NCBI GenBank assembly: GCA_903861125.1
Contig: CAIOTF010000015.1
Span: 1 to 64,000, forward strand
DNA from: an uncultured Ignavibacteriota bacterium
GTDB lineage: Bacteria > Bacteroidota > Ignavibacteria > UBA10030 > UBA8401
DNA: 64,000 nt
Reading direction: 5' to 3'
Positions 1 to 9,108 of the stretch are shown here, in pieces. The translations under genes were made by a program, and so were the position numbers. The notes beneath the pieces are model-generated. The model was not told the origin of the DNA. It saw only the letters and a list, made by a program, of their open reading frames with translations, and did not search any database. The first letter of the stretch is position 1. Every line of letters begins with the position of its first letter.

Positions 1-54
1 CTAAAACTTTATAGTGTGAAATCGTTTGCCCTATCATATGCACCTCAGGCAACT

Positions 55-121
55 CCCGCTAAAAAACAGCGGGATTCTGAAATTCTCTACCACTCGTGGT
101 AAAACACTCGTGGGAGAATTT
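55..121. repeat. Inverted repeats at the left edge
   Basis: Two hairpins lie side by side. The first pairs CCCGCT (55-60) with AGCGGG (68-73). The second pairs AAATTCTC (80-87) with GAGAATTT (114-121), helped by CCAC (90-93) and GTGG (110-113). A similar sequence, CGGGATTCT, recurs at about 219-227 next to a weaker CCCG/CGGG pair (206-222). The rest of 1-269 is AT-rich and shows no gene. The weaker hairpin near 206-222 could end the kinase transcript, but its U-tract is poor. Confidence 0.4.
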
Positions 122-269
122 CGAACTTCACCAAGTTTCTCCAAAATTTTATATTGAGATATAATTTGTCCAAGCATAAATTTATTCTATTTTAATTTGA
201 AATTGTCCCGACTAACAACGGCGGGATTCTCATTTATATTTTAATGGAATATGATCATCACCATGATGT

Positions 270-2963
270 TCACTGCAATTCAAGCAAGCCTTTCCAGTTC
301 ACGATAAGCGATAAATTGCTGCCGACACCGGCATTGGCAGGACGGAAACCAAGAAAGTGGTCCCCCTCCTTTGATACACCATAGAGATACGCATTCTGCG
401 AACGACCGCTAACAAAGAGTGACGTTGGCTGCCCAAAGACAGGACTCCCGTTCGGGAATGAAACATCGCACCCTTCATAACTATCATGTGTAGTGGAATA
501 GTAGATGATCCTGTTCTTTACCCAATACGGATTGGATGCACCGTCCGTTGGAAGAAGCCACTTCCCATCGATCCCCCGGAATGACGCTACGTACATTTTA
601 GCAGTTCCCGATTCATTCACATGGTAAGCGATCCATTTTCCATCCGGAGAAAAACAGGCATTCGCACCATTGATCTGCAAATTCTGAACTGTTCTCTGCG
701 TTACGGTATCGCTCAAGTCGACTACTCCGAGTTCATGCCCGGATTCATTCCCGACGGAGACTAAAAGATATCGGCCGTCCGGAGAGACATCCTGACAGAT
801 ATATCCCACGGTGTTGTCCGCACCGGACAAAAATAGTTTTACTTCGCCGGAACCGTCGGATCGTTTCACGAAAATATTTGCTTTGCTTCCATTCCGATCC
901 GCGTTGAAATAGATCGTTGAGCCGTCGCGGGACCATACCGGCGTACTCCCACCATCCTGTCCGAATGTCAGCCTGGTCCTGACCGAACTCGCTATGTCGA
1001 AGATCCAAACGGTCGGCTGTTCACCTTTCGAATCGATCTGATCGTAAGCGATCTTCGTATTATCCGGGGAGAGGCGGATGGATAAGAATGGATCGAAGTT
1101 GCCGATCGGTGTGTTTGTGCTCTGTCGATCGATCCAAAACAGTTCACTGGAATGCGCGGAACCGCCAAGTGTAAAGACGAGCAGTCCATTATCACTGATA
1201 GAAAAGTCCGCCTTACCACGCGGTGTCCATGAATTGACATTCCCCTGGACCGTTGCCGGTTTACCTGTTACGGTCAATGTTTGTGTATCAAACCTCTGTG
1301 CAATAATTGTTCCCTGCCGGAAGGAAAAAAGAAATCCGGATTCACAGATACCATATGAACTTTCATCCATGATCTTCTTCGTTGTTCCATCTTTCAACGA
1401 GCCGATATGGAGAGAAGATTGTGTATTATTGTTGCCAAGCGTTATCATGGAAAAGAGAAAATGGTCCCCATCCGGGAACACGGACGGAAACCGCGGAACT
1501 GCCCTCGTGGTGGTATCGAAATGAGTGACCTCTCGGGGCGAACCGCCGGAAGCTGCAACGGCCAACAGATTCAATGCAACCACGGAAGGGCAAAAAACGA
1601 TCTCACCCGAACTGCTCCACGCTGCACCCCGGCCAAAAGGTGCATCCGCAAGTGTCATCACAGGGCCGCCTTTAGCATCGATGGTCTTCAATTTTCCGTC
1701 CGCAAAGAAACCGATCGAGCGGCTGTCGTACGACCAGAACGGATACTGTGCATTTTCTGTACCAGCCAGCATTTTCGCTTCAGCGGAATTGAGCGGACGC
1801 ACCCAAAGAGCCAGCCGCAGCATTGAATCGGTTGCTGCAAAGACAAACATCGAACCGTCCGGTGAGATGGCAGAATGGCCGCCCAATCCATTGTTATACT
1901 TTAACCCCGAAGGAAGTGCAATGGTCGCACTGATCACAGGAGCTGGTAATTCCTTCTTTAAGGGTTCAAGTATTTTTGAAATGCCGAATCCAACTCCAAG
2001 CATTACTGCGGCAACAACGGCGATGATGAGCCATGGTATATTTTTTTTTGCAGGAATATTTTCCGCCGTCTGTTCAATATCATTGGACGTATAATTCATC
2101 CGTGATGATGAAAGGTTCGGGCGCGCGGCCATCGTGCGGCTGGCGCGAGACCGGCTCGATTCACGGCGGCTCCGTTTCAGATCGAGTGCAACCTGACTTG
2201 CCGACTGCGTCCTTTCTTTAGTATCTTTTTCGAGACATTCAAGGATGATAGCATCAAGTTCCGGAGTAATGTCCGGTTTTACTGAAGACATCGGCGGTGA
2301 ATCAACATTAACGATCTCGTAGGCAATCGCCGTTTCATGCACTCCTTTGAACGGAATCTGACCGGTAAACATTTCATAGAGAAGAACGCCCAGTGAAAAA
2401 ATGTCCGAACGATGATCTGTATCCTGCCCCTGCACTTGTTCTGGCGACATATACCCGGCTGTTCCGACAGTGCTTCCCTCTTTTGTCAACCGTGACGCAC
2501 CGCGCAATTTTGCCAGACCGAAATCCATCACCTGCACAATGCCGTCTTTGCGGATCATAATATTTTCGGGCTTGATGTCTCTGTGAACGATCCCTTTTTC
2601 GTGAGCAGCGGATAATCCGTCCGCAATCTGGATGCCGATATCGAGTGCTTGTTTTTGTGAGAGTGCCGATTTTTTTTCCTGAAGTGTCTGACCATCCACA
2701 AATTCCATCACGATGAAATGCTTTTCGTTCGCTTCTTCAATGCCATAGATCGTACAAATGTTCGGATGATTCAACGAAGCGGCAGCTTTTGCTTCGGTAA
2801 TAAACCGTTCCAGTTCATTCGAGCCGGCAGAGACATGATCGGGAAGAAACTTCAGAGCGACAAAGCGGTCGAGTTTTGTGTCCTTCGCTTTATAGACGAC
2901 ACCCATTCCCCCTTCCCCAAGTTGCTCGACAATCTCATATTGCAGAATAGTTTTACCGATCAT
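270..2963 (-). CDS. Membrane Ser/Thr protein kinase with C-terminal beta-propeller (PD40/TolB-like) sensor
   Basis: A eukaryotic-type Ser/Thr kinase that should phosphorylate proteins in the cytosol. The kinase domain covers about residues 9-265: glycine loop GEGGMG (16-21), ATP-binding Lys38 in VALKFL, catalytic loop HRDIKPEN (127-134), DFG (147-149) and an activation segment ending in SPE. A basic Ser/Arg-rich linker leads to one membrane helix (about 309-328). The remaining 560 residues, predicted periplasmic, carry repeated SPDG/SRDG-type motifs of PD40/WD40-like propeller blades, so they probably sense a ligand or protein. The start at 2963 (MIGKTI) is preferred over one five codons upstream because the kinase fold begins there. 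It lies beside a SpoIIE-type phosphatase, which suggests a signalling cluster. The ligand and target are unknown. Confidence 0.9.
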   Translation of the reverse strand: MIGKTILQYEIVEQLGEGGMGVVYKAKDTKLDRFVALKFLPDHVSAGSNELERFITEAKAAASLNHPNICTIYGIEEANEKHFIVMEFVDGQTLQEKKSALSQKQALDIGIQIADGLSAAHEKGIVHRDIKPENIMIRKDGIVQVMDFGLAKLRGASRLTKEGSTVGTAGYMSPEQVQGQDTDHRSDIFSLGVLLYEMFTGQIPFKGVHETAIAYEIVNVDSPPMSSVKPDITPELDAIILECLEKDTKERTQSASQVALDLKRSRRESSRSRASRTMAARPNLSSSRMNYTSNDIEQTAENIPAKKNIPWLIIAVVAAVMLGVGFGISKILEPLKKELPAPVISATIALPSGLKYNNGLGGHSAISPDGSMFVFAATDSMLRLALWVRPLNSAEAKMLAGTENAQYPFWSYDSRSIGFFADGKLKTIDAKGGPVMTLADAPFGRGAAWSSSGEIVFCPSVVALNLLAVAASGGSPREVTHFDTTTRAVPRFPSVFPDGDHFLFSMITLGNNNTQSSLHIGSLKDGTTKKIMDESSYGICESGFLFSFRQGTIIAQRFDTQTLTVTGKPATVQGNVNSWTPRGKADFSISDNGLLVFTLGGSAHSSELFWIDRQSTNTPIGNFDPFLSIRLSPDNTKIAYDQIDSKGEQPTVWIFDIASSVRTRLTFGQDGGSTPVWSRDGSTIYFNADRNGSKANIFVKRSDGSGEVKLFLSGADNTVGYICQDVSPDGRYLLVSVGNESGHELGVVDLSDTVTQRTVQNLQINGANACFSPDGKWIAYHVNESGTAKMYVASFRGIDGKWLLPTDGASNPYWVKNRIIYYSTTHDSYEGCDVSFPNGSPVFGQPTSLFVSGRSQNAYLYGVSKEGDHFLGFRPANAGVGSNLSLIVNWKGLLELQ

Positions 2964-3041
2964 TGTCACCCCATACATGTAATTGCTACAGCAATATTCT
3001 TTTGCTTCAAGAAAATAAAATTGTTGCAGTTTATTGTGATG

Positions 3042-3788
3042 TTAATTTGTGAACCATTCCGCAACTAAGCAGCGATGAACCGTTGCTTTAATATCTTCGC
3101 TGGATGCGGATGTGTGGACTGCGCTGCTATGCGAAACCTTCCACCGGATGAATGAGGGGAGAATTTTATAGATTGATGTCAAGAGCTCATTGATAGAATG
3201 GATTCCGGATGCCGATTGTATATCGACTGTTTCATCCCAGAATGAAATGATATGGTATTCACGCTGTTGCCGCAGAAGGATCAGATTGATGAAACCTTTG
3301 TGGGTCTTATATCTCGGATGGATATCGGATCTAAATATATACTCGAACGTATGGACCTGATCCTCTTGAACAGTTAGCGTCAGCATCTGAACTGCAAATG
3401 GATTGGCTTTCAACCGGCTGATATTCTCCGATCCGGCAACAGAGTTATTAAACCGCTCAACGGTCGGCTCCACCGGGATCGGCGTATACTCAAGCGATAG
3501 ATCGGCAGAGAGCTGAAGTGAATATTCATTCGATGCAACAAAATACGGACGGAGCGAATCGACCAGATGCTGGTACGATCCGCTTTCTTCATAGTCGAAC
3601 GATTCTTTTTGAGAATTCCATATGGTCAGCGAAATACATTCCTGCGCATTGCCGGTATTCTGCAGTAGTGATGCAAAGACGCATCCCTTCGTCGTACGCA
3701 AAGTCGACAAGACCGATGCTGTATATGTTGCTGCCATACTTTCCGATTCTTCACCGCGAACCGTATGGGTTACCAATCTCAGGAACAT
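3042..3788 (-). CDS. Protein with two antibiotic-biosynthesis-monooxygenase-like (ABM) domains
   Basis: A 248-residue cytosolic protein. Both halves resemble the ABM dimeric alpha-beta barrel: each begins with a beta strand of the form xRLVTHTV or QMLTLTV, followed by a helix, a strand around GCVFASLLQ or GFINLILLRQ, and a strand with W (LTIWNS, IISFWDE) before the final helix. The two domains may fold on each other as a pseudo-dimer. The family includes quinol monooxygenases and haem-degrading enzymes, but no substrate residues can be assigned. The start at 3788 is chosen because GGAGG sits five bases before that ATG. An ATG four codons upstream contains part of this ribosome site. It lies 42 bases after the SpoIIE phosphatase gene on the same strand, so it is probably cotranscribed. 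Confidence 0.65.
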   Translation of the reverse strand: MFLRLVTHTVRGEESESMAATYTASVLSTLRTTKGCVFASLLQNTGNAQECISLTIWNSQKESFDYEESGSYQHLVDSLRPYFVASNEYSLQLSADLSLEYTPIPVEPTVERFNNSVAGSENISRLKANPFAVQMLTLTVQEDQVHTFEYIFRSDIHPRYKTHKGFINLILLRQQREYHIISFWDETVDIQSASGIHSINELLTSIYKILPSFIRWKVSHSSAVHTSASSEDIKATVHRCLVAEWFTN

Positions 3789-3830
3789 CGAATCCTCCAT
3801 TACATTGAACGAAACATGTACTGCACATTT

Positions 3831-5129
3831 TTATTGAACGCGTTTAACCACCATGATCGTGATATCATCGGACTGCGGATGAGCACCGGCATGCTTTCGA
3901 ACTTCTTTAATAACGATATCAATAATCTCTTCCGCTGTTTTGTCTTTATGTTCCAGCAGCAGTCCCTGAAGCCGCTCTTCGCCGAATTGTTCGTGGTTAC
4001 TGTTCATGGCTTCGCTCACGCCGTCTGACTGGATCACCAAAAGATCGCCGGTTTGAATGGGAACTTCCTCGTCCTCATATGTTGCCTGCGCAATGAGCCC
4101 GATCATAAGGCCGCCTGTCTTCAAGCGCTCGATCGTGTTCCCCTCTCTGATGAGGAACGGCCAATCATGACCGGCATTCGAGTAATGGATACTATGATGC
4201 TGTATGTCAATCAAACCATAGAATAGTGTTGCAAACTTTTCCGGACTCGTACTGTCGAACAATAATTTATTGGAACGAAGAAGACATTGCGACGGCTGCT
4301 GCGAAACCAGCGTTTGTCCGCGCAGCGTTGCTTGAAGATTTGCCATCAGCAGCGATGCCGGAAGACCTTTGCCCGAAACATCACCGAGGCAAAGTGCCAT
4401 TCTTCCGTCGTTCATCGGAATGAAATCGAAATAGTCGCCGCCGATGGATTGTGCCGCAATGGTGCGCGCAAAGATATCATACCCTTGTAGACCGGGATTA
4501 CTCCGCGGCAGCAGGTCCCGTTGAATCTTTGCCGCAAGACCGACCTCCTGCTGCATCTTGATGTACAATTTTTCTTCTTCGATCAGTCTTGCATTTTCCA
4601 CCACTTGCGCCGATTGCGCAGAGATGATGGCAAGAAGGCGCTGATCATCGGTGTTAAACGATACTCCATCTTTTTTATTGTAGACAGTCAGAACGCCACG
4701 CAGTTCGGACTTCACAATCAGCGGAACGCACAGGAGTGTTTTAATATTATTGTCCCATTGCACGCCGCGAAATCTTGCATCGCTGCCGGGATCTTCCACG
4801 CTCAATGGTTTTTTATTTAAATGCATCCAGCCGATCAATGCCTGATGCATGTGGAATGCCGGCGCACCTGCTGAACTGACCATCGTGCGAATCAGCGTCT
4901 TCATCGATTTTTGTTCTTCTTCCACCAGCGTGATCACACCCTGTTCTGCATTCACTGCACGGATGGATTTTCGTATCAACGTCTGCATGATCTCTTCGGC
5001 ATTCAGCGACGCGCTGATAGCTCTGGCAATATCATTAAGAATGGAAAGTTCTTCGACTGCACGGCGCAGTCTTTTAACTTCGTCGTACATTACATCTGCC
5101 GACGGCTGCGGCAGCGGTTTGTCCGTCAT
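3831..5129 (-). CDS. GAF domain plus SpoIIE/RsbU-type PP2C protein phosphatase
   Basis: A 432-residue cytosolic phosphatase of the RsbU type, expected to dephosphorylate a STAS-domain anti-anti-sigma protein. A short coiled coil (about 16-40) precedes a GAF sensor domain (about 40-180). A helical linker ending in KIQRDLLP (201-208), the usual signature before SpoIIE domains, leads to the phosphatase. Metal-binding motifs are present: GGDYFDF (230-236), GDVSGKG (249-255) and QSDD near residues 419-422. The ATG at 5129 has GAGGG seven bases upstream. A STAS gene is divergently transcribed 160 bases away, and it is the natural substrate candidate. No RsbW-type anti-sigma kinase is in the window, so the circuit is incomplete here. 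Confidence 0.92.
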   Translation of the reverse strand: MTDKPLPQPSADVMYDEVKRLRRAVEELSILNDIARAISASLNAEEIMQTLIRKSIRAVNAEQGVITLVEEEQKSMKTLIRTMVSSAGAPAFHMHQALIGWMHLNKKPLSVEDPGSDARFRGVQWDNNIKTLLCVPLIVKSELRGVLTVYNKKDGVSFNTDDQRLLAIISAQSAQVVENARLIEEEKLYIKMQQEVGLAAKIQRDLLPRSNPGLQGYDIFARTIAAQSIGGDYFDFIPMNDGRMALCLGDVSGKGLPASLLMANLQATLRGQTLVSQQPSQCLLRSNKLLFDSTSPEKFATLFYGLIDIQHHSIHYSNAGHDWPFLIREGNTIERLKTGGLMIGLIAQATYEDEEVPIQTGDLLVIQSDGVSEAMNSNHEQFGEERLQGLLLEHKDKTAEEIIDIVIKEVRKHAGAHPQSDDITIMVVKRVQ

Positions 5130-5212
5130 AGTATTGCCCTCAAGTAATAATTCTCTTTAATATTGATATTTCTAGCCATATAATCAAAGACTAATTTGTC
5201 CGAATTATTATA

Positions 5213-5243
5213 TTTGCTTTCTCATTTAGATTGGATATCTTTG
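5213..5243 (+). promoter_or_regulatory. Bacteroidota-type promoter for the STAS gene
   Basis: TTTG at 5213-5216, a 19-base spacer, then TATCTTTG at 5236-5243. This fits the Bacteroidota housekeeping consensus TTTG-N17-23-TAnnTTTG. The STAS start codon is 46 bases downstream, with AAAGGGAGG (5276-5284) as ribosome site. Seen by eye only. Confidence 0.6.
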
Positions 5244-5289
5244 CTTTAAGTCATTGTTGCATTTTTCAACATCTTAAAGGGAGGAACGT

Positions 5290-5637
5290 ATGGGCATAAA
5301 ATCATCAACGATTAATGATGGAAACGTCATCATTTTAGAGCCGAAAGGATCTCTTATTGGCGGAAGTGAAACCGATGAACTGAAGGGTGCAATCACAGCA
5401 TTGCTGGAGCAGGGGAAACTCAAACTTATTGTGGATCTGGCCGAAGTATCATACTTAAATTCCTCCGCAATCGGCGCACTGACGATTGCTCATACTACGT
5501 TTACTGCACGGAGCGGCAAGATGATCCTTTGCAATGTGAACAAAAATATTTCAAACATCTTTCTCGTAACAAAACTGTCGACAATTTTTTTGACCGAAGA
5601 CAAACGTGAGGACGCGATACTGGCAATTGGAAAATAA
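5290..5637 (+). CDS. STAS-domain anti-anti-sigma factor
   Basis: A 115-residue single STAS domain, the size of SpoIIAA/RsbV proteins. These bind an anti-sigma kinase when unphosphorylated. The switch region reads LNSSAIGAL (about 63-71), where the first or second serine would be the phosphorylation site. Strong AAAGGGAGG ribosome site five bases before ATG. It is monocistronic: its own promoter is upstream and a strong terminator follows 30 bases after the stop. The divergent GAF-SpoIIE phosphatase is the probable activator. A second STAS gene lies at 63578-63910. Confidence 0.9.
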   Translation: MGIKSSTINDGNVIILEPKGSLIGGSETDELKGAITALLEQGKLKLIVDLAEVSYLNSSAIGALTIAHTTFTARSGKMILCNVNKNISNIFLVTKLSTIFLTEDKREDAILAIGK

Positions 5638-5666
5638 TTTTCTGATTTCAACGATATGATGTAAAT

Positions 5667-5700
5667 AAAAAACCCCAAATGAACTTTGGGGTTTTTATTT
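5667..5700. terminator. Bidirectional rho-independent terminator
   Basis: The stem AACCCCAAA (5671-5679) pairs with TTTGGGGTT (5685-5693) around loop TGAAC, flanked by A- and T-runs on both sides. It can end the STAS transcript (plus) and the glycosidase transcript (minus), which converge here. Confidence 0.9.
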
Positions 5701-5746
5701 ATCTAAACAGAGTGATTTTCTTTCAATATAATTACTAACGATTGTA

Positions 5747-8700
5747 TTAATAGAACATTTCAATCGACGCCGGCAGTTGCGGTACTATAATGTATCCATT
5801 CCGCGAAGATACTTCGCCACCGTTTACCGTCGCTTTTTTTAATTGCGTATTTATTAAGGTTACCGGAATCAGTACCGGCACATGTTCTGCGTGAATGGTG
5901 CCGCTTACGGTTAATTTCACCATTCCGGATTGCTGCGGAAGAATGGCATAAGAAAGATCGCCATAATGCGTCGGGAGATTCTTCACGGACATTCCCTCCT
6001 TCACCCACGCATCTTTTAATCCGGCACCAAGCACAATGGAATGAACATCATCAATCTCATAAACGAACATCGCGCGGATCGCGTTGATGTAATCCGAACC
6101 AACCCATGTATGCGGCATATCGCCGATGAAACGTACTGTACGATACCCATTCGCTACAACTTCTGCCCAATGATTCCATCCTTGTGGCCGCTGGTCGTGC
6201 ATGAAATATTCCAAAACGTAATGAGCCCGTTCTTTTTGTCCGAGATAGACAAATGTTCCTACATTCCTTATCTCATACGGCGTGTATGCTTCCCATGATA
6301 TTTTGTTTTCTGCCCGCTGGACGAACCAGTCGTAATATTTATCAAATGTGTTATTATACGCAGGCTGCGGCACGTAGTTCATTTCTCCATTTAGGAACAG
6401 TGCAATTGATGTGGACGTTGCATCAAAATCCCCCTTCTCTGCGCATCCCGGAACATAATTGATCTTTTTATTTTTCATAACAAGATTAATCGATCCATAG
6501 AGATCAACGCGGAATGCTTTTGCAAGGCTGTCATATTCGCATGCTTCATGCTGTTTTCCCAGTATGGCAGCAGCTTCCGCAATATCCTTAAAACCTTTAA
6601 GGGCAAAGAAATCATCCCAATAAGAATGCATCGGCTTGTCGGAATATCCTTCGTGACTGATCGATTCCGTTACCAATCCGTACAATATTTTTTTCTCATC
6701 GTTTCCTTCACGGTATTCCGGCGTCATCCGTTTTGCGCGAAGTGACTGGATGTAATTTATTGCAGCCGACATAGTATTCCACCGCGCACGAAGGAATGCC
6801 GTGTCTTTGGTGAACCGGAAATATTCCATGCATGCAAAAATCAATTGACCGTGACTGTCATGTTCCGGCACAGGATCCGGTCCGCGCCTGTCCACCACAC
6901 ACGGCACAGCTCCGCTTTCATATTGATACGATGAATACCATTCCAAAAACTTTTTCGGTTCTTCCGTGAGACCAAGTTTCAATAACGCATCGGATGTCAT
7001 TGATCCGTCACGGATCCATGACCGTTCGTATGAACGTGATCCGGGTTGGAAACCATTCTTATCTTTATTGATCAGTATGTATGCCAGATTCGATCTTACA
7101 CGGTCAATAAATCGCTGCGCTTCGGCATTCACCGAAAACTCAACCGTGTTTAACTTTTTTTTCCATTGCAACCTCACTTCGTCGAAAGTCTTCCGGAACT
7201 CTTCCGCCGTAGGCAAATGCTCGTTCCATCTATTCCCGGCATCCAAAAACGGAACGGCCGCAACCACGACAAGCGAATCCCCCGCTTTCAGATCGAATGA
7301 ATATTGAAATGCTCCGGAAGTCATCCCATCTTTTTGCACTGTGCTTTTGTTTGGTGGTATTGAATTCCGCATGATGAAATCAGAGATATCACCCTGATCG
7401 ATCGCTGCGGCTCCTGATGCACCTGGATTACCTGAGACGAATACGGTTTTATCATCCGCATTCGCTCGGTTCTGTGTGAAATCCATGGAGACCGTTTTAG
7501 CAAATCCGCCGTCAAAATTCAACCATTGCGATAACGGGTTCACCTGAAACGGTCTCAGGGCCAGATACAAAGAACCTTGCTGATTTTTAGCCGAAATGTT
7601 TTTAACAACGTATCGCGCCATTATTGAGGATTGTTCCGGTTCTCCGGCAGCAATAAGCGTTGTGCGTAATTCGATATCGGTGTATGTTCTGACAACGGTC
7701 GGAATGGGAAGATAGTCTTCATCAAGTGATTGACTGTTCTTACCATTGGACCAATTCAGTACAGCGTTGCCGGCTTTCATAACGATGAACGGTTCAATTG
7801 AAAACCGCTGTTTATCAACTTCAAAGGCACCATCTTCGCTGAACAATGCTTCACGCGTATCGGAGGCAACTCCGACTACCGTCCAATACGCCTGTTGTTT
7901 TACGAAATAGCGCGGATACATTCCGGCCGGTGACGAAGCCGCAATCCGTTCATAGAACTGATTGGGTGAAGAAACAGCATCACTGGAAACAACGTCGAAT
8001 TCCTCAAGACGAAACGGCACATTGCTTTCGTTTTCTTTCAACTGCAAACGGATGTATCGCGCTTCCGATTCGGGAAGATAGTGCAAAACATTTCCGCTCT
8101 TTCCACGTACAACGGAGCAGACCGTTTCGTATTTTTTGCCGTCGTATGACGCTTGAATGTCATACGAAATTGCTTTCATCGCCGAATCCCAAACAAGATT
8201 GACCGCCCCAAACTCTCTTTCATATTTCAGATCAAATTCGATCCATTCATTCCTACCGCTCTTGCTGATCCACATTCCTTTCTTTCCGGGAACCGCATTC
8301 TGTGGTTGACCATCCTTTTTTGTAAACGTGGAAGCTGTGACAGTTGGTTGAGGAACAACCGACGGTTTTGCCGGAAGTTGTATCAGCGTAACATCGTCGA
8401 TCCACACGCTCCCTTTCCCTCCGCTTCCGGCGGTAACAACAATTTCCAGCCGTGATAATTTTGGCGGAGATGATGCAGGTTTTGTTCCCCACGCAAATCC
8501 GAGATGCCGTTTTTTTATAATTATTTTTTTCCATTCTGACGGATAGGTATAATTCTTATTGTTTACCCACCAGATATTTTCACCGGAACTGTCCCCGCTC
8601 ACTTTCACCTCAAAATTGTTTACGGGAACGGTCGCTTTCATCATAAAGGTGATCTCATAATATTCGGGGAACGGCGTATTGAAATTCCTAATGATACCGC

Positions 8701-8899
8701 CGTATCCTGATCCTTTCGGGAACTCCACATCGAAACGAATAGCACCATTATCCGACTGATGTTTTACGTCAACGCCGATTGATTGGAACGAAGTCCATAC
8801 TTTCGCATCGCTGCAATCGTCAAGAGTGGTTGACCGGCGTGATGTTTGGGAAAAGAGAAGTGACGAGAACATTATGAAGATTACGAATATCTTTTTCAT
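5747..8899 (-). CDS. Exported multidomain six-hairpin glycosidase-like protein
   Basis: A 1050-residue exported protein. It has a signal peptide (MKKIFVIFIMFSSLLFSQ), an N-terminal beta-sandwich resembling a carbohydrate-binding domain (about 20-180, ending in VWIDDVTLI), a F5/8 type C (discoidin)-like domain (about 190-310), and a C-terminal (alpha/alpha)6 six-hairpin region (about 590-950). The last holds YERSWIRDGSM, DSHGQLIFACMEY and SYWDDFFALKGF, of the kind found in amylo-alpha-1,6-glucosidase, GH63 and related folds. The exact GH family is not recognised. There is no T9SS tail, so it is probably periplasmic. The ATG at 8899 is preferred to a TTG four codons upstream, since it starts the signal peptide directly. 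It is the last gene of the sugar locus, about 210 bases after the permease, with a hairpin between them. Confidence 0.75.
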   Translation of the reverse strand: MKKIFVIFIMFSSLLFSQTSRRSTTLDDCSDAKVWTSFQSIGVDVKHQSDNGAIRFDVEFPKGSGYGGIIRNFNTPFPEYYEITFMMKATVPVNNFEVKVSGDSSGENIWWVNNKNYTYPSEWKKIIIKKRHLGFAWGTKPASSPPKLSRLEIVVTAGSGGKGSVWIDDVTLIQLPAKPSVVPQPTVTASTFTKKDGQPQNAVPGKKGMWISKSGRNEWIEFDLKYEREFGAVNLVWDSAMKAISYDIQASYDGKKYETVCSVVRGKSGNVLHYLPESEARYIRLQLKENESNVPFRLEEFDVVSSDAVSSPNQFYERIAASSPAGMYPRYFVKQQAYWTVVGVASDTREALFSEDGAFEVDKQRFSIEPFIVMKAGNAVLNWSNGKNSQSLDEDYLPIPTVVRTYTDIELRTTLIAAGEPEQSSIMARYVVKNISAKNQQGSLYLALRPFQVNPLSQWLNFDGGFAKTVSMDFTQNRANADDKTVFVSGNPGASGAAAIDQGDISDFIMRNSIPPNKSTVQKDGMTSGAFQYSFDLKAGDSLVVVAAVPFLDAGNRWNEHLPTAEEFRKTFDEVRLQWKKKLNTVEFSVNAEAQRFIDRVRSNLAYILINKDKNGFQPGSRSYERSWIRDGSMTSDALLKLGLTEEPKKFLEWYSSYQYESGAVPCVVDRRGPDPVPEHDSHGQLIFACMEYFRFTKDTAFLRARWNTMSAAINYIQSLRAKRMTPEYREGNDEKKILYGLVTESISHEGYSDKPMHSYWDDFFALKGFKDIAEAAAILGKQHEACEYDSLAKAFRVDLYGSINLVMKNKKINYVPGCAEKGDFDATSTSIALFLNGEMNYVPQPAYNNTFDKYYDWFVQRAENKISWEAYTPYEIRNVGTFVYLGQKERAHYVLEYFMHDQRPQGWNHWAEVVANGYRTVRFIGDMPHTWVGSDYINAIRAMFVYEIDDVHSIVLGAGLKDAWVKEGMSVKNLPTHYGDLSYAILPQQSGMVKLTVSGTIHAEHVPVLIPVTLINTQLKKATVNGGEVSSRNGYIIVPQLPASIEMFY

Positions 8900-8989
8900 G
8901 TTTTTCCGCAATAAAATATCTCATGATACGCATAAATGGATTTATTTGTTAAAATGGTTCTGTCAAAGGCATCACTTCGTGAGGCGCCT

Positions 8990-9015
8990 GCCCGCCTAAC
9001 GGCAGTTAGGCGGGC
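8990..9015. repeat. REP-like GC-rich hairpin
   Basis: A perfect 10-bp inverted repeat: GCCCGCCTAA (8990-8999) and TTAGGCGGGC (9006-9015) with a six-base loop, far richer in GC than its surroundings. There is no U-tract, so it looks like a dispersed palindromic repeat or an mRNA-stabilising hairpin between the permease and glycosidase genes, not a standard terminator. Confidence 0.6.
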
Positions 9016-9108
9016 GTACCGATAAACAGCATCGGGTCTTGCTCACCATGACCAGTTTATTTATTTTGCCTGCGGCTCGTAGAGCGTAACATCAGCAAAT
9101 AATTTGGT

